Positions 27,664 to 38,612 are shown, numbered from the stretch's first letter. The stretch: DNA of 64,000 bases from an uncultured Sulfitobacter sp. (GCA_947492925.1 CANLOQ010000002.1:868001-932000); one strand, 5' to 3'. Made by a program: numbers and translations. Notes: generated by a model from the letters alone, not told the origin.

Positions 27664-29631
27664 ATGATTACAGAACTCGGACATTTCGCGCTGGTCCTCG
27701 CGTTTCTCGTGGCGATTGTGCAGACGGTTGTGCCCTTGATCGGGGCGCAGAAACGCTGGGCCGGATGGATGGCGCTGGCAGAACCCGCGGCAAACGCACA
27801 GTTCGCACTTACGGCGCTTTCCTTTGGCGCGCTGATGTGGGCTTTTGTGGTTTCTGACTTTTCGCTGCAACTGGTCTGGCTGAATAGCCATTCTGCCAAG
27901 CCGATGCTTTATAAGATCAGCGGCACATGGGGCAATCACGAAGGGTCGATGCTGCTTTGGGTGCTTATCGTGACCTTGTTTGGCGCGATGGCGGTGTGGT
28001 TTGGCAAGGGCTTGCCGCCCACCTTGCGCGCGCGGGTGCTAGCCGTGCAATCGGCCATCGCGGTGGCGTTTTTCGCCTTTATCCTCTTCACTTCCAACCC
28101 TTTCATCCGTCTCGATACGCCGCCCTTCGACGGTCAGGACCTCAACCCGTTGTTGCAAGACCCGGGTTTGGCGTTCCATCCGCCGTTTCTCTACCTCGGC
28201 TACGTTGGTCTCAGCATGGCGTTCAGTTTTGCTGTTGCCGCCCTGATCGAAGGGCGCGTGGACGCTGCGTGGGGCCGCTGGGTCCGTCCTTGGACGCTTG
28301 CGGCGTGGGTTTTCCTGACCATCGGTATCGCATTGGGATCCTGGTGGGCCTATTACGAGCTGGGCTGGGGCGGTTTCTGGTTCTGGGACCCGGTCGAGAA
28401 CGCATCGTTTATGCCGTGGTTGCTGGCCGCCGCATTGCTGCATTCGGCCATCGTCGTTGAAAAGCGCGAAAGCCTGAAAAGCTGGACGATCCTTCTGGCG
28501 ATCCTTGCCTTCGGTTTCTCGTTAATCGGCACGTTCATCGTGCGCTCAGGGCTGCTGACCTCTGTACATGCCTTTGCCAATGATCCAGAGCGGGGCGTAT
28601 GGATTCTGCTTATTATGGCTTTTTTCATGGGTGGTGCCTTGGTGCTGTTCACCTTGCGCGCCGGCGCGATGGAGGCGAAAGGCGTCTTCGGCCTTGTCAG
28701 CCGCGAAAGTGCCCTGGTGGTCAACAACCTGCTTCTTGCGGTGTCCTGTTTCGTGGTTTTTGTCGGCACCATGTGGCCGCTGGTGGCCGAGATGTTCTTT
28801 GACCGCAAGCTCAGCGTCGGACCGCCGTTCTTTAATGCTGCCTTCACTCCGTTCATGATTGCGCTGGGGCTGATCCTGCCCATAGGCTCTGTGTTGCCGT
28901 GGAAGCGTGCGAGCGTGCTGCGCGCCATGCGGCCGCTGCGCTACGTCTTTGTTCTGGCGATCGCCATTGGCGGGTTGGCTTATGCGATGCAGACCGGGCG
29001 CGGCCTGATCGGGCCGATTGGTATGTTTCTTGGGGCTTGGCTGCTGATGGGCGTGGTGGTTGAGCTGATCCAACGCACAGGACGTGGGCCGGACAGGTTG
29101 GGCCGTTTGGTGCGTCTGCCGCGCGCCGATTGGGGCAAGGCAACCGCACATGCGGGGCTTGGCGTTACGATGGCAGGTGTCGCTGGGCTGACGGCCTGGA
29201 CCATTGATGACATCCGCGTCGCACAGTTTGATACGCCTTGGACGGTCGGCAGCTATGAGTTTACGTTGACGGACGTGCAGGAGGTACGCGGCCCGAACTA
29301 CCTGTCGACTATGGGGTTTGTGACCCTGTCGCAGGACGGCAGCGTTCTGGCCGAGCTCAGGCCCGAGCGGCGGTTTTATCCTGTGGCACAGATGCCCACG
29401 ACCGAAGCGGCCATTGACTATAACCTCGCCCGGGACGTCTATGTTGTTATCGGGGGCGAACAGGACGGCGGCGGCTGGACCGTGCGCGTTTATGTTAAAC
29501 CGATGACCAACTGGATCTGGATCGGCTGCGCGCTGATGGCCTTGGGTGGTTTGCTTAGCCTGACGGACAGGCGCTTTCGCGTGGGGGCCGGAGCGGGCAA
29601 GCGCAGACAGCAGGCGGTGCCAGCAGAATGA
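27664..29631 (+). CDS. ccmF: Heme lyase subunit CcmF
   Basis: A 655-residue polytopic inner-membrane protein that, with CcmH/CcmI, attaches heme to apocytochrome c. The tryptophan-rich WWD signature GWGGFWFWDPVENAS lies at about 234-248, and conserved histidines flank it (HEG near 92, HPP near 172). The ATG at 27664 matches the family start but has no obvious Shine-Dalgarno sequence. It overlaps ccmH by four bases (ATGA). Confidence 0.95.
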   Translation: MITELGHFALVLAFLVAIVQTVVPLIGAQKRWAGWMALAEPAANAQFALTALSFGALMWAFVVSDFSLQLVWLNSHSAKPMLYKISGTWGNHEGSMLLWVLIVTLFGAMAVWFGKGLPPTLRARVLAVQSAIAVAFFAFILFTSNPFIRLDTPPFDGQDLNPLLQDPGLAFHPPFLYLGYVGLSMAFSFAVAALIEGRVDAAWGRWVRPWTLAAWVFLTIGIALGSWWAYYELGWGGFWFWDPVENASFMPWLLAAALLHSAIVVEKRESLKSWTILLAILAFGFSLIGTFIVRSGLLTSVHAFANDPERGVWILLIMAFFMGGALVLFTLRAGAMEAKGVFGLVSRESALVVNNLLLAVSCFVVFVGTMWPLVAEMFFDRKLSVGPPFFNAAFTPFMIALGLILPIGSVLPWKRASVLRAMRPLRYVFVLAIAIGGLAYAMQTGRGLIGPIGMFLGAWLLMGVVVELIQRTGRGPDRLGRLVRLPRADWGKATAHAGLGVTMAGVAGLTAWTIDDIRVAQFDTPWTVGSYEFTLTDVQEVRGPNYLSTMGFVTLSQDGSVLAELRPERRFYPVAQMPTTEAAIDYNLARDVYVVIGGEQDGGGWTVRVYVKPMTNWIWIGCALMALGGLLSLTDRRFRVGAGAGKRRQQAVPAE

Positions 29632-30080
29632 AACGCTTGCTTCTGATTGTCTTGCTGTGGGCCACGCCCTTGATGGCAGTACAGCCCGACGAAATTCTTG
29701 ATGATCCGGTGCTGGAAGACCGCGCGCGGGACCTGTCCAAAGGGTTGCGTTGTCTGGTCTGTCGCAACGAAAGCATTGACGAAAGCGATGCGACACTGGC
29801 CCGTGATCTGCGTCTTTTGGTGCGCGAACGGCTGGTGGCTGGGGACAGCGACGCGGAGGTGATTGATTTCGTGGTCGACCGCTACGGGGAATTCGTGCTG
29901 CTGAACCCGACGCGCACGGGGGCAAATTGGCTTTTGTGGGCGGCGGGTCCGCTGATGCTGCTTTTGGCAGGGGGGATGGGGCTGGTTTACGTGCGGGGGC
30001 GGGCGCAAAGTGCCGCGCCGGGCGAAGCACCGCTAAACGACGCGGAAAAGTCCCGGCTGGACGAAATCCTACGCCGCTAA
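29628..30080 (+). CDS. ccmH: Cytochrome c maturation thiol reductase CcmH (Ccl2)
   Basis: A 150-residue periplasmic protein with signal peptide (1-17) and a membrane anchor near 99-116. The redox pair C42/C45 in LRCLVCRNESI reduces the apocytochrome CxxCH disulfide before heme ligation. It is the short form; the TPR part (CcmI) is absent from this window. Its start overlaps the ccmF stop. Confidence 0.94.
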   Translation: MKRLLLIVLLWATPLMAVQPDEILDDPVLEDRARDLSKGLRCLVCRNESIDESDATLARDLRLLVRERLVAGDSDAEVIDFVVDRYGEFVLLNPTRTGANWLLWAAGPLMLLLAGGMGLVYVRGRAQSAAPGEAPLNDAEKSRLDEILRR

Positions 30081-30165
30081 TCGCGATCTGACGTGCGGTT
30101 TCTCTGGTCCTCGGGCGCGACTTTGATACCCTGCGCGAAAGTATGACCCGAAAGGACGCCCGATC

Positions 30166-30942
30166 ATGGAATATCAGACCATCACCTACACGCTGAAGGA
30201 TGACATCGCCCTCATCACGCTGGCCCGGCCGGACAAGATGAACGCGCTGACCACCCAGATGCGCGCCGAGATTGCCCATGCGGCCACCCAGGGCGGCAAG
30301 GACGCACGGGTTGTGGTGCTGACCGGTGAGGGACGCGCCTTTTGCTCGGGGCAGGATTTGGGCGACAACACCTCTGGCACCTCGGTGGATATGGAACGTA
30401 CCCTGCGCGATGAATACGCACCGATGCTGCGCGCCATCGTGAACTGCCCGGTTCCGACGATTGCCGCCGTGAACGGTGCTGCGGCGGGGGCAGGGGCAAA
30501 CCTCGCGCTGGCCGCTGACGTGGTGATTGCCACCGAATCCGCCTATTTCATGCAGGCATTCACCCGCATCGGGTTGATCCCTGACGCGGGCGGCACCTAT
30601 ACGCTGCCGCGGTCAATGGGCACGGCCAAGGCGATGGGAGCCGCACTGTTCGCCGACAAGATCAGCGCCCGGCAGGCCGATGACTGGGGCATGATATGGG
30701 AAGCGGTGCCGGATGCGCAGTTTGATGCCCATTGGCGCGCCAAAGCGGCGCATCTGGCGGCTGGGCCCACCCTGGCCTATGCGCGTGCCAAAGAGGTCAT
30801 TCGCGGCTCATGGGATAACACGTTTGAGGATCAGCTTACCCTTGAGGCGCAAGAGCAGGGCATCTGCGGCAAGTCGCGTGATTTCAAGGAAGGCGTGCTG
30901 GCCTTTAGCGAAAAGCGCAGCGCGTCTTTCGAGGGGCGTTAA
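30166..30942 (+). CDS. Enoyl-CoA hydratase/isomerase family protein (PaaG-like)
   Basis: A 258-residue crotonase-fold enzyme. The oxyanion-hole blocks are AFCSGQDLGD and AAVNGAAAGAGANLALA, and GLIPDAGGTY carries the aspartate typical of PaaG-type isomerases rather than the two glutamates of true hydratases. It may therefore act in aromatic (phenylacetate-type) or fatty-acyl-CoA breakdown. It stands alone, 85 bp after ccmH, and its stop overlaps the convergent small gene by a few bases. Confidence 0.85.
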   Translation: MEYQTITYTLKDDIALITLARPDKMNALTTQMRAEIAHAATQGGKDARVVVLTGEGRAFCSGQDLGDNTSGTSVDMERTLRDEYAPMLRAIVNCPVPTIAAVNGAAAGAGANLALAADVVIATESAYFMQAFTRIGLIPDAGGTYTLPRSMGTAKAMGAALFADKISARQADDWGMIWEAVPDAQFDAHWRAKAAHLAAGPTLAYARAKEVIRGSWDNTFEDQLTLEAQEQGICGKSRDFKEGVLAFSEKRSASFEGR

Positions 30943-31238
30943 ACCGTTCGCTCGACCAGCAGGACATCCTCGGCCGACAGGCCGGGGCCGGCGGCATGGG
31001 CAACCACGGCCACCGCCACACCATCGGCAAGCACTGACTGGACAGAGCCGGAAATGGCTCTGATGGTGATTTCGGGGGGCGGGTTCCCTTTGTCATAGAC
31101 CACTGCAACCTGATCGCGGTTGGTGCGGCTGTCCGGTACAAATGCGCCCTGCGGCTGGGCTTGTTTCTTCCGTGGCATCTGCATCAGTCCCGCCGCTTCG
31201 TCCCAGCGCAGCGCGCCGTCAAATTTGTCCTTGTTCAT
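30939..31238 (-). CDS. Small hypothetical protein, translationally coupled to a membrane microprotein
   Basis: A 99-residue protein of no family I recognise. The N-terminal half is basic and polar; the C-terminal half (about 40-99) looks like a compact beta-rich domain ending VLLVERTV. Its ATG shares one base with the stop of the upstream 41-codon gene (TGATG), so it is probably translated by coupling. Its stop overlaps that of the convergent enoyl-CoA hydratase gene. Confidence 0.6.
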   Translation of the reverse strand: MNKDKFDGALRWDEAAGLMQMPRKKQAQPQGAFVPDSRTNRDQVAVVYDKGNPPPEITIRAISGSVQSVLADGVAVAVVAHAAGPGLSAEDVLLVERTV

Positions 31239-31363
31239 CACAGGCCCCCCTTGGACCGGGCGACCCGCTTTTGGGCCAGCGCTCCCGTGCGGGCACGGCG
31301 CGTGATCGTGGCGGTGAAACCGATCAGAAGAATGATCAGAAAAACGGCAGACTCGGCAAACAT
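31238..31363 (-). CDS. Single-helix membrane microprotein (41 aa)
   Basis: A 41-residue frame with one hydrophobic helix (about 5-20, AVFLIILLIGFTATI) followed by a basic tail rich in R and K. A good ribosome site GAAGGAAG precedes the ATG at 31363 and the stop overlaps the start of the next gene, which together argue that it is real. The positive-inside rule puts the tail in the cytoplasm. No family recognised. Confidence 0.55.
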   Translation of the reverse strand: MFAESAVFLIILLIGFTATITRRARTGALAQKRVARSKGGL

Positions 31364-31683
31364 CACGCTTCCTTCATTGAGGTGCGCCCAAGCTAGCTGT
31401 TCAGCGCGGTTTGGGTCAACGCCGGTGCGGGGATTGTCGGCCCAAGCGAAACAATGCCCTAATTGTGCCTTATTTCGCCGGTGCCTGTTTCGATACGCGC
31501 AATGACGGCTGAAACAGTCTGCGGCGTTTATCGTTATTTCCGCGCGGAATTGAACGGCGTCGCGGACGCGACGATTCGTAGCGCGGTGAGCGGAACGTCG
31601 ATGCTGTTGCGATTTATGCGACAATACCAAATGCAAAAGGCCCGGCGTGGTGCCGGGCCTTGCAAGCGCATCAAACAGGTGAC
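31364..31683. other. Gene-free stretch between the microprotein and gltA
   Basis: No convincing frame on either strand. It holds the gltA terminator (31635-31661), a GC-rich inverted stretch around 31540-31580 and presumably the promoter of the microprotein pair near its left end. Confidence 0.6.
31635..31661 (-). terminator. Rho-independent terminator of gltA
   Basis: AAGGCCCGGC (31637-31646) and GCCGGGCCTT (31652-31661) form a perfect ten-pair stem with a five-base loop. On the minus strand it is followed by TTTTGCATTT. It lies 23 bp after the gltA stop codon. Confidence 0.9.
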
Positions 31684-32979
31684 TTACCGGTTTTCAATGT
31701 CCACGTAGTCGCGCGCGGTCTCACCCAGATAAAGCTGGCGGGGGCGACCGATTTTGTTCTGCGGATCCGCGATCATTTCTTTCCACTGGGAAATCCAGCC
31801 CACCGTGCGGCTAAGCGCGAAGATGGGTGTGAACATCGACGTGGGGAAGCCCATCGCCTCAAGAATGATGCCCGAATAGAAGTCCACATTCGGGAACAGT
31901 TTCTTCTCGCTGAAATAAGGATCGTTCAACGCGGCTTTCTCAAGCTCCTTGGCGACCTGAAGGATCGGGTTGTTCTCAACGCCCAACAGCTCCAGGACCT
32001 CGTCCGCGCTTTCCTTCATCACGGTCGCGCGCGGGTCAAAGTTCTTGTAGACCCGGTGGCCAAAGCCCATCAGACGGAAGGGGTCTTCCTTGTCTTTGGC
32101 GCGTGCGATGAACTCCGGGATCCGGTCGGGCGTCCCGATTTCCTTGAGCATTTCCAGGCAAGCCTGATTGGCCCCGCCGTGTGCGGGCCCCCACAGACAG
32201 GCGATACCGGCGGCGATACAGGCAAAGGGGTTGGCACCCGATGATGACGCCAGACGCACGGTGGAGGTTGATGCGTTCTGTTCGTGATCCGCGTGCAGCG
32301 TGAAAATACGGTCCATCGCGCGGCTGAGGATCGGGTCCACCACGTAATCCTCTGCCGGAACGGCAAAACACATGCGCAGGAAGTTTGACGCATAATCCAG
32401 ATCGTTGCGCGGATAGACGAAAGGCTGCCCGATTGTATATTTATAGGCCATCGCGGCAATCGTCGGCATTTTGGCGATCAGGCGGATCGTTGCGACCTCG
32501 CGCTGGTGGGCATCGTGAATGTCGGTGCTGTCGTGATAGAACGCAGACATCGCGCCCACAACGCCTGTCATGATAGCCATCGGATGGGCATCACGGCGGA
32601 ACCCGCGGAAGAAATTCATCATCTGTTCGTGGAGCATGGTGTGGTTTGTCACAAGGCTCTCAAATTCTTCCAGCTCTGCCGGGGAAGGCAGGTTGCCGTT
32701 CAAAAGCAGATAGCAGACCTCAAGGTAATGGGATTTGCCTGCCAGCTGGTCAATCGGATAGCCCCGGTGCAACAGCACGCCCGCTTCGCCGTCGATAAAG
32801 GTGATGGTGCTGTCACAGGCAGCGGTCGAGGTGAACCCGGGATCGTAGGTAAAGACGTCGGCCTGCCCGTAAAGCTTGCGAATATCCAGAACATCCGGGC
32901 CGGCGGTGGGTGAAAAGATCGGCAGGTCGTATTCCTTGCCGTCAATGCTCAATGTTGCTGTTTTTTTGCTCTCTGTCAT
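31684..32979 (-). CDS. gltA: Citrate synthase
   Basis: Condenses oxaloacetate and acetyl-CoA at the entry of the TCA cycle. The 431-residue length fits the hexameric proteobacterial type with an N-terminal beta extension. Catalytic blocks seen: [22 protein letters not shown] and [14 protein letters not shown], with the downstream active-site aspartate in NVDFYSG. It is monocistronic with its own terminator; gltX lies 118 bp upstream on the same strand. Confidence 0.97.
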   Translation of the reverse strand: MTESKKTATLSIDGKEYDLPIFSPTAGPDVLDIRKLYGQADVFTYDPGFTSTAACDSTITFIDGEAGVLLHRGYPIDQLAGKSHYLEVCYLLLNGNLPSPAELEEFESLVTNHTMLHEQMMNFFRGFRRDAHPMAIMTGVVGAMSAFYHDSTDIHDAHQREVATIRLIAKMPTIAAMAYKYTIGQPFVYPRNDLDYASNFLRMCFAVPAEDYVVDPILSRAMDRIFTLHADHEQNASTSTVRLASSSGANPFACIAAGIACLWGPAHGGANQACLEMLKEIGTPDRIPEFIARAKDKEDPFRLMGFGHRVYKNFDPRATVMKESADEVLELLGVENNPILQVAKELEKAALNDPYFSEKKLFPNVDFYSGIILEAMGFPTSMFTPIFALSRTVGWISQWKEMIADPQNKIGRPRQLYLGETARDYVDIENR

Positions 32980-33097
32980 GCGGTCCCTTTCGTCCTGTTG
33001 GCGGTCAGGCTTCTGCCTGCCGTCTGGGGCGCGGCCCTGTGTCGGGGCCGTTCCATCGTGTTATCCCAGCCCATATTGACAGAGCGTTAACCCTATC

Positions 33098-34498
33098 TCA
33101 CGTGGCTGCATCGCTCAGGCGGGCGAGGGTTTCCTCGCGTCCCAACACCAGCATCATGTCATAGACCGAAGGTGTCACTGCGCGCCCTGCAAGTGCCGCC
33201 CGAAGGGGCCCCGCGAGTTTGCCGAATTTCGTGTCATGTGCGGCGGCAAAGCCGTTCATTACCGTTTCCAGCGTTTCACGATCCCAGCTAGCATTCTGCA
33301 ACTGCGACGTCAATTCGTTCAGCATACCACGGGATACTGAATCAAGGTTCTTTGCGGCTTTCTCATCCGGCGAAATAGGGCGTGTCGTCAGGACAAAGTG
33401 AGCCTTTTCAATAAGTTCCGGAAGGGTTTTTGCGCGTTCTTTCAGGCAGTACATCGCCGTCTGCAATCCGGTGGACTGATCCTGCGTCAAGGCGGGCAGT
33501 CCGGCCGCCGCCAGATACGCCTCGCATTCACGCCGCAACGCAGCGTCATCCGCCACCGCAATGTGCTGGCCACAGATATTTTCCAGTTTCTTGAGGTCAA
33601 ATTGCGCGGGGCTTTTGCGGATGCCGTCCAGATCAAACCAGGCTCTGGCCTGATCGTCGCTGAAAAACTCGTCGTCCCCGTGGCTCCAACCCAGCCTTGC
33701 AAGGTAGTTGCGCATGCCCGCCGCCGGATAGCCAAGTGCCTGGTATTCCTGCGCACCCAGTGCGCCGTGCCGTTTTGACAGCTTTTTGCCGTCATCGCCG
33801 TGAATAAGCGGGATATGCGCCCAGACGGGCACGTCCCATCCCATCGCGTTATAGATCATCATTTGCCGCGCGGCATTGTTAAGGTGATCGTCGCCCCGGA
33901 TGACATGGGTAACACCCATGTCATGGTCATCAACCACCACCGCCAGCATGTAGACAGGCGTGCCGTCCGAACGCAGGATAATCATGTCATCCAGTTGCTC
34001 ATTGCGGATCGTCACATCCCCCTGCACCCGGTCGCGGATCACTGTTTCGCCTTGCTGCGGGGCTTTGATGCGGATGGCATAGGGCGCATCGGGATGGGTT
34101 GCGGGATCGGCATCACGCCAGGGGGACCGGAAGAGCGTGCTCTTGTTCTCTGCCTTTGCGGTCTCGCGGAAGGCGGCAATTTCGTCCGGCGTGGCGAAAC
34201 ACTTATAGGCTTTGCCCTGCGCCAGCAGCTCTTGTGCGACTTCGGCATGGCGCGGCGCATTGTCGAACTGGCTCACGATTTCGCCGTCGTGATCCAGCCC
34301 AAGCCATGCCATGCCTTGCAGGATCGCCTCTGTCGCCTCGGGGGTGGAGCGGGCGCGATCGGTGTCTTCGATCCGCAACAGGAACTCTCCGCCACGTCCG
34401 CGCGCATACAGCCAGTTGAACAGCGCCGTCCGCGCACCTCCGATATGCAGAAATCCGGTGGGAGACGGGGCGAAACGGGTGACGACGGGGGCTGACAT
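33098..34498 (-). CDS. gltX: Glutamyl-tRNA synthetase
   Basis: A class I aminoacyl-tRNA synthetase of 466 residues. The HIGH-type motif is FLHIGGART near 16-24 and the KMSKS-type motif is KKLSKRHG in the middle. In alphaproteobacteria such an enzyme may charge both tRNA-Glu and tRNA-Gln, with amidation later; many genomes have two copies. It starts 113 bp from the divergent comEC gene. Confidence 0.96.
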   Translation of the reverse strand: MSAPVVTRFAPSPTGFLHIGGARTALFNWLYARGRGGEFLLRIEDTDRARSTPEATEAILQGMAWLGLDHDGEIVSQFDNAPRHAEVAQELLAQGKAYKCFATPDEIAAFRETAKAENKSTLFRSPWRDADPATHPDAPYAIRIKAPQQGETVIRDRVQGDVTIRNEQLDDMIILRSDGTPVYMLAVVVDDHDMGVTHVIRGDDHLNNAARQMMIYNAMGWDVPVWAHIPLIHGDDGKKLSKRHGALGAQEYQALGYPAAGMRNYLARLGWSHGDDEFFSDDQARAWFDLDGIRKSPAQFDLKKLENICGQHIAVADDAALRRECEAYLAAAGLPALTQDQSTGLQTAMYCLKERAKTLPELIEKAHFVLTTRPISPDEKAAKNLDSVSRGMLNELTSQLQNASWDRETLETVMNGFAAAHDTKFGKLAGPLRAALAGRAVTPSVYDMMLVLGREETLARLSDAAT

Positions 34499-34611
34499 GC
34501 GCGGTACTTTCTCACATATGATGAACGGGGCAGGTCAGCGTTTACCTTTTGCTAACCAAGCTGCCCATAAGGTTTGCGCCTGTCTATCCAGTGCGATGAA
34601 CGGGGGCAAGC

Positions 34612-36699
34612 ATGGGCCGTGTGGGCCAGATGATCGCAGGTGCGGTAACCCGTGTTCAGACGACGCTTCTGGCGCAGCGCGGTGGCATGCTGGGCTGGGT
34701 GCCGGTGTGTCTGGCATTCGGGATCGGGTGCTATTTTGCGCTGCGGGTCGAACCGCATGCGACGGTCTTTTTCGGACTTCTTGGGCTGGCGGCTTGCACC
34801 TTTGCCGTCTCCCGTCTGCTGAACGATGCGCTGTCCCCGTTCGCTGTCGGCGTGGGGCTGTGCCTTGTGGGGTTCGTGCTGGCGGGCGCGCGGGCGCATT
34901 CGGTGGCGGGGCCCGTGCTGGGCTGGCGCTACTACGGCGCGGTAGAGGGCCGCATCGTTGCGATGGACCGCAGCCAGTCCGACGCGCTGCGTCTTACGCT
35001 GGATCAGGTGCGTCTGGACCGTGTGCCGCCGCAGCGCACACCAGACCGGGTGCGCATCTCGCTGCACCATGAAGGATCGGTCGGGATCACGCCGGAACCG
35101 GGATTGCGCGTCATGACCACCGCGCATTTGTCTCCGCCCTCGGGCGCGGTAGAGCCGGGCGGTTTTGATTTTCAGCGCCATGCGTGGTTTGCGCGGCTGG
35201 GGGCGGTGGGCTATTCCCGCGTGCCGCTGATGGGGGTGGCACCACCACAGGACGGGCAGGCGGGGCTGCGGGTGTTCCGCATCCGAATGGCAGCTTCGGC
35301 CCGGATCCAGCAAGCGCTGCTGGGGGACACCGGCGGCTTTGCCGCCGCCATCACCACCGGTGATCGCAGCGCCATCAGCCGTGACGCGCTGGAGGCGCTG
35401 CGCGCCAGCAACCTTGCGCATCTGCTGGCCATCTCTGGCCTGCACATGGGGTTGCTCAGCGCGCTGGTTTTTGCCGCCCTGCGCGTGCTGCTGGCCCTGC
35501 ATCCGGGTGTTGCGTTGCGCTGGCCGACCAAGGGGATTGCCGCTGTCGGTGCGTTGATTGCAGCGGCGGGGTATCTGGCGCTGTCGGGGGGCAACGTGGC
35601 CACGCAGCGGGCGTTTATCATGGTGGCCGTTGCGCTGGCCGCATTGATCATTGGGCGGCGCGCATTGTCTTTGCGCGCGGTTGCTGTGGCCGCGATCATC
35701 GTCTTGGCGTGGCGGCCAGAGGCGCTGATGGGGCCGGGGTTCCAGATGTCCTTTGCCGCGACCACAGCGCTTGTCGCCGTCTTCGGCTGGCTGCGGAACA
35801 TCGAACGGGACTTTCTGCCCCGCTGGGCCAAACCGATTTTTGCCACGGTGGTGTCTTCGGCGGTTGCCGGTCTTGCCACCGCCCCGATTGCGGCGGCCCA
35901 TTTCAACGCGGTCGCGCATTACGGGCTGATTGCAAACCTGATGTCCGTGCCGCTGATGGGCATTCTGGTGATGCCAGCGGCAATACTGTCATTGGTGCTG
36001 GCCCCCTTGGGGCTGGAATGGATTGGCCTCTGGATCATGGGGCTGGGCTTGGACTGGATTTTGTCCGTGGCGCATTTCATTGCCGGGCTTGAAAACGCGC
36101 GGGGCTATGTGATGGGGCCGGGGCCTTGGGTCCTGCCCTTGCTGGCGATGGGCTTTCTGATAATGATTCTGTGGCGCGGGCGGCTGCGCTTTGCGGGGCC
36201 TGTGATGATGATGCTGGCTTTCGTGCTGTGGCACGGCGCGTCACGCCCCGATGTTCTTGTGTCGGATACCGGGACGCTGGTGGGCCGGATGACAGACGCA
36301 GGCCGGGCGCTCAGCAAGGCGAAAGGCGCAGGTTTTGTCGCGCGCAACTGGCTTGAGAACGATGGCACAGGGCGCAGCCAACGTGCCGCAGCGGAGCTGT
36401 GGAGGGAAGGGCCAATCATCCATGCTTCGGGCAAAAGGGCCACTGCGCGGATCGTCTCCTGCGCTGCGGGTCAGGTTGTTGTCACCTCAGCCGAGGCTGA
36501 CCATCTGCGTGGCCAGCCTTGTCTGCTTTTTGATCCTCAGACGCTCAAACGCACCGGATCCGTCGCGCTCTGGGCGCAAGAGGACGGCTGGCGTATTGTC
36601 ACGGCCCGTGATCTGGCGGGAGACAGGCTCTGGACCAATTGGCCCAAGCCTGACCGCCGCGATCAATATGTGCGGATCAATCCCACCAAGCGGCCCTGA
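34612..36699 (+). CDS. comEC: ComEC/Rec2 family DNA-uptake channel
   Basis: A 695-residue polytopic inner-membrane protein that brings single-stranded DNA into the cytoplasm. An N-terminal DUF4131-like part is followed by the competence domain with the signature [13 protein letters not shown] near residues 268-280 and about ten membrane helices. The C-terminal 150 residues lack the HxHxDH metal site of the beta-lactamase-like domain seen in Bacillus ComEC, as is usual for alphaproteobacteria. ComEC is needed by R. capsulatus recipients to take up GTA DNA. The last 37 bp overlap the convergent lexA gene. Confidence 0.92.
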   Translation: MGRVGQMIAGAVTRVQTTLLAQRGGMLGWVPVCLAFGIGCYFALRVEPHATVFFGLLGLAACTFAVSRLLNDALSPFAVGVGLCLVGFVLAGARAHSVAGPVLGWRYYGAVEGRIVAMDRSQSDALRLTLDQVRLDRVPPQRTPDRVRISLHHEGSVGITPEPGLRVMTTAHLSPPSGAVEPGGFDFQRHAWFARLGAVGYSRVPLMGVAPPQDGQAGLRVFRIRMAASARIQQALLGDTGGFAAAITTGDRSAISRDALEALRASNLAHLLAISGLHMGLLSALVFAALRVLLALHPGVALRWPTKGIAAVGALIAAAGYLALSGGNVATQRAFIMVAVALAALIIGRRALSLRAVAVAAIIVLAWRPEALMGPGFQMSFAATTALVAVFGWLRNIERDFLPRWAKPIFATVVSSAVAGLATAPIAAAHFNAVAHYGLIANLMSVPLMGILVMPAAILSLVLAPLGLEWIGLWIMGLGLDWILSVAHFIAGLENARGYVMGPGPWVLPLLAMGFLIMILWRGRLRFAGPVMMMLAFVLWHGASRPDVLVSDTGTLVGRMTDAGRALSKAKGAGFVARNWLENDGTGRSQRAAAELWREGPIIHASGKRATARIVSCAAGQVVVTSAEADHLRGQPCLLFDPQTLKRTGSVALWAQEDGWRIVTARDLAGDRLWTNWPKPDRRDQYVRINPTKRP

Positions 36700-37364
36700 A
36701 CCTTGACCTGATCAGAGGGCAGCACCCGCGTGTCGTAGGCCGGGTTCGCGGCTTCCAGCGCGATGGACGCGCCTTTGCGGCGGAAGGTTTTCAGCGTTGC
36801 TTCACTGTCCTCGACAAGGGCCACAACGATGTCGCCATCGTCGGCCACCGATGTTTCGCGGATGACAACGACATCTCCGTCATTGATCCCGGCGCCGATC
36901 ATCGAATCGCCTTTGACCTCAAGCGCATAATGATCACCCGAACCGGCGATCATCCCGCCGGGCACGGTCACCGAATGGGTCATGTGGTTGATAGCCTCAA
37001 TCGGGACACCGGCGGCGATCTTGCCCATCACCGGTACACTTTGCGCGTCGGCCTGCGCGACAGGCATCGCGTTGGCGGGCGGCGGCGTATCGGGACGGTC
37101 GCCATCAATCACACGTGGCGTGAAACCGGTGGTTGCCACCCCGCCAAGGCTTTCGGGCAGTTTCACAATCTCAATCGCGCGGGCCCGGTGGGCCAGACGC
37201 CGGATAAATCCACGTTCCTCAAGCGCTGTGATCAGACGGTGAATGCCCGATTTCGACCGCAGATCCAGCGCCAGCTTCATTTCGTCAAAACTGGGCGGCA
37301 CACCGTCGCGCTGCACCCGCTTGTGAATAAACGACAGAAGATCGAGTTGTTTCTTGGTCAGCAC
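36663..37364 (-). CDS. lexA: SOS repressor LexA
   Basis: A 233-residue repressor that cleaves itself when RecA-ssDNA forms. The winged helix-turn-helix is at about 1-65. The cleavage site A118-G119 lies in [11 protein letters not shown], and the S154/K192 catalytic dyad lies in GDSMI and TLKTF. An alphaproteobacterial SOS box sits 32 bp before the start codon, so it is self-regulated. The 3' end overlaps comEC. In R. capsulatus LexA also affects GTA production. Confidence 0.97.
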   Translation of the reverse strand: MLTKKQLDLLSFIHKRVQRDGVPPSFDEMKLALDLRSKSGIHRLITALEERGFIRRLAHRARAIEIVKLPESLGGVATTGFTPRVIDGDRPDTPPPANAMPVAQADAQSVPVMGKIAAGVPIEAINHMTHSVTVPGGMIAGSGDHYALEVKGDSMIGAGINDGDVVVIRETSVADDGDIVVALVEDSEATLKTFRRKGASIALEAANPAYDTRVLPSDQVKVQGRLVGLIRTY

Positions 37365-37395
37365 AGCAACACCTTTTCACAAATGATTTTGGTTT

Positions 37396-37410
37396 GTTCT
37401 AGTGATGTTC
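37396..37410. promoter_or_regulatory. SOS box of lexA (GTTC-N7-GTTC)
   Basis: GTTC (37396-37399), seven bases, GTTC (37407-37410): an exact match to the alphaproteobacterial LexA direct-repeat operator. It lies between moeA and the lexA start, where it would repress lexA. Confidence 0.9.
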
Positions 37411-37442
37411 CTGTTTTGTGTCAACATCGACGTGACATTGCG

Positions 37443-38612
37443 TCAAATAGGAATGTAGCTGACATTTTCGCCCTTGCTGCGTGCCGGATCGCCCACAGGA
37501 CGGATCACCAGTGCATTGGCAGCGGCCAGCACGCTTAACAGCGAACTGTCCTGTCGCTCATCAGGGGTCAGGGCCCCGTCATGCAGTTTTGCACGCATGT
37601 AGTGGGCACGCGGTCCGTTGGCGGGCAAGGCCGTTGCAAGCGGCGCCGTGCAGATGTCGGCCTCAATCGGAAGGCCCAACATTTTGCGCAACACGGGTGC
37701 CACAAAAACATGGCCGCAGACCATCGCAGAGACCGGATTGCCGGGCAAACCGATCATCGCGGCCTGTCCCAGACGGCCCGCCATCAGGGGTTTGCCCGGG
37801 CGCATCGCCACCTTGTAGAAACTCTGTTCCATCCCGAGTTCCGCCGCCACCGGGGCCACCAGATCATGATCGCCAACCGACGCGCCACCAATGGTCACGA
37901 TCAGATCCGCGCCCCGCGCGAGTTCAAAAGCCTGCCTGAGAGAGGACATGCTGTCGCGCGCAATTGGCAGCAGCCGCGCGGTGGCTCCTAAATCCTCGAC
38001 CATCGCGGCAAGGCCATAGCTGTTGGAGGCGACAATCTGGTCGGGGCCGGGGATCTCTCCGGGCTGGACCAGTTCATCACCAGTGGCCAGAATCGCAACC
38101 ACCGGTTTGCGCACGACAGGCACACGGGCGATGTTCATCGCTGCCAACAAGGCGATGTCAGCCGGACGCAGCGGCAAGGGTGCTGAGACGCGCTGCCCCT
38201 GTTTGAAATCGCCTCCGGCAGGGCGAATGTTGTTCTTGTCCCCGATCTCATGGCCCAGCGTGATCAGATCCCCGCGTCGTTCGGTATCCTCCTGAATAAC
38301 GACAAAATCTGCTCCGTCTGGCACGGGGGCACCGGTGAAGATACGCACGGCCTGACCGGCCCGCAGAGTGCCATTGAACCGGTGTCCCGCTGCCGCTTCG
38401 CCGACAACCTTGAACATCGCATCCGGCTCAACCTCGGCACGGCGCAGGGCATAGCCATCCATTGACGAGGCGGCAAAAGGCGGTTGTGTGCGGGTTGCCG
38501 TGACATCCTGGGCCAACACGCGACCCGACGCCGCGCGAAGGGGCACCTCTTCGGTTTCCAGCGGGTCCACCAGCGCCAGCAGCTTATCAAGCGCCTGCGC
38601 AACCGGGATCAT
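37443..38612 (-). CDS. moeA: Molybdopterin molybdenumtransferase
   Basis: Inserts molybdate into adenylated molybdopterin to make the molybdenum cofactor. The 389-residue protein has the MoeA N-terminal [10 protein letters not shown] block, the ATGDEL motif and GGASVGDHD, and ends with the usual beta domain. It overlaps moaC by four bases (ATGA). It is the last gene of the coupled chain that starts with trpG. Confidence 0.95.
   Translation of the reverse strand: MIPVAQALDKLLALVDPLETEEVPLRAASGRVLAQDVTATRTQPPFAASSMDGYALRRAEVEPDAMFKVVGEAAAGHRFNGTLRAGQAVRIFTGAPVPDGADFVVIQEDTERRGDLITLGHEIGDKNNIRPAGGDFKQGQRVSAPLPLRPADIALLAAMNIARVPVVRKPVVAILATGDELVQPGEIPGPDQIVASNSYGLAAMVEDLGATARLLPIARDSMSSLRQAFELARGADLIVTIGGASVGDHDLVAPVAAELGMEQSFYKVAMRPGKPLMAGRLGQAAMIGLPGNPVSAMVCGHVFVAPVLRKMLGLPIEADICTAPLATALPANGPRAHYMRAKLHDGALTPDERQDSSLLSVLAAANALVIRPVGDPARSKGENVSYIPI

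Noticed and set aside
28546-30279. A 577-codon minus-strand frame antisense to ccmF and ccmH
   Set aside because: Low-complexity His/Arg/Pro/Gln-rich translation typical of antisense shadows; ccmF and ccmH have all their motifs.
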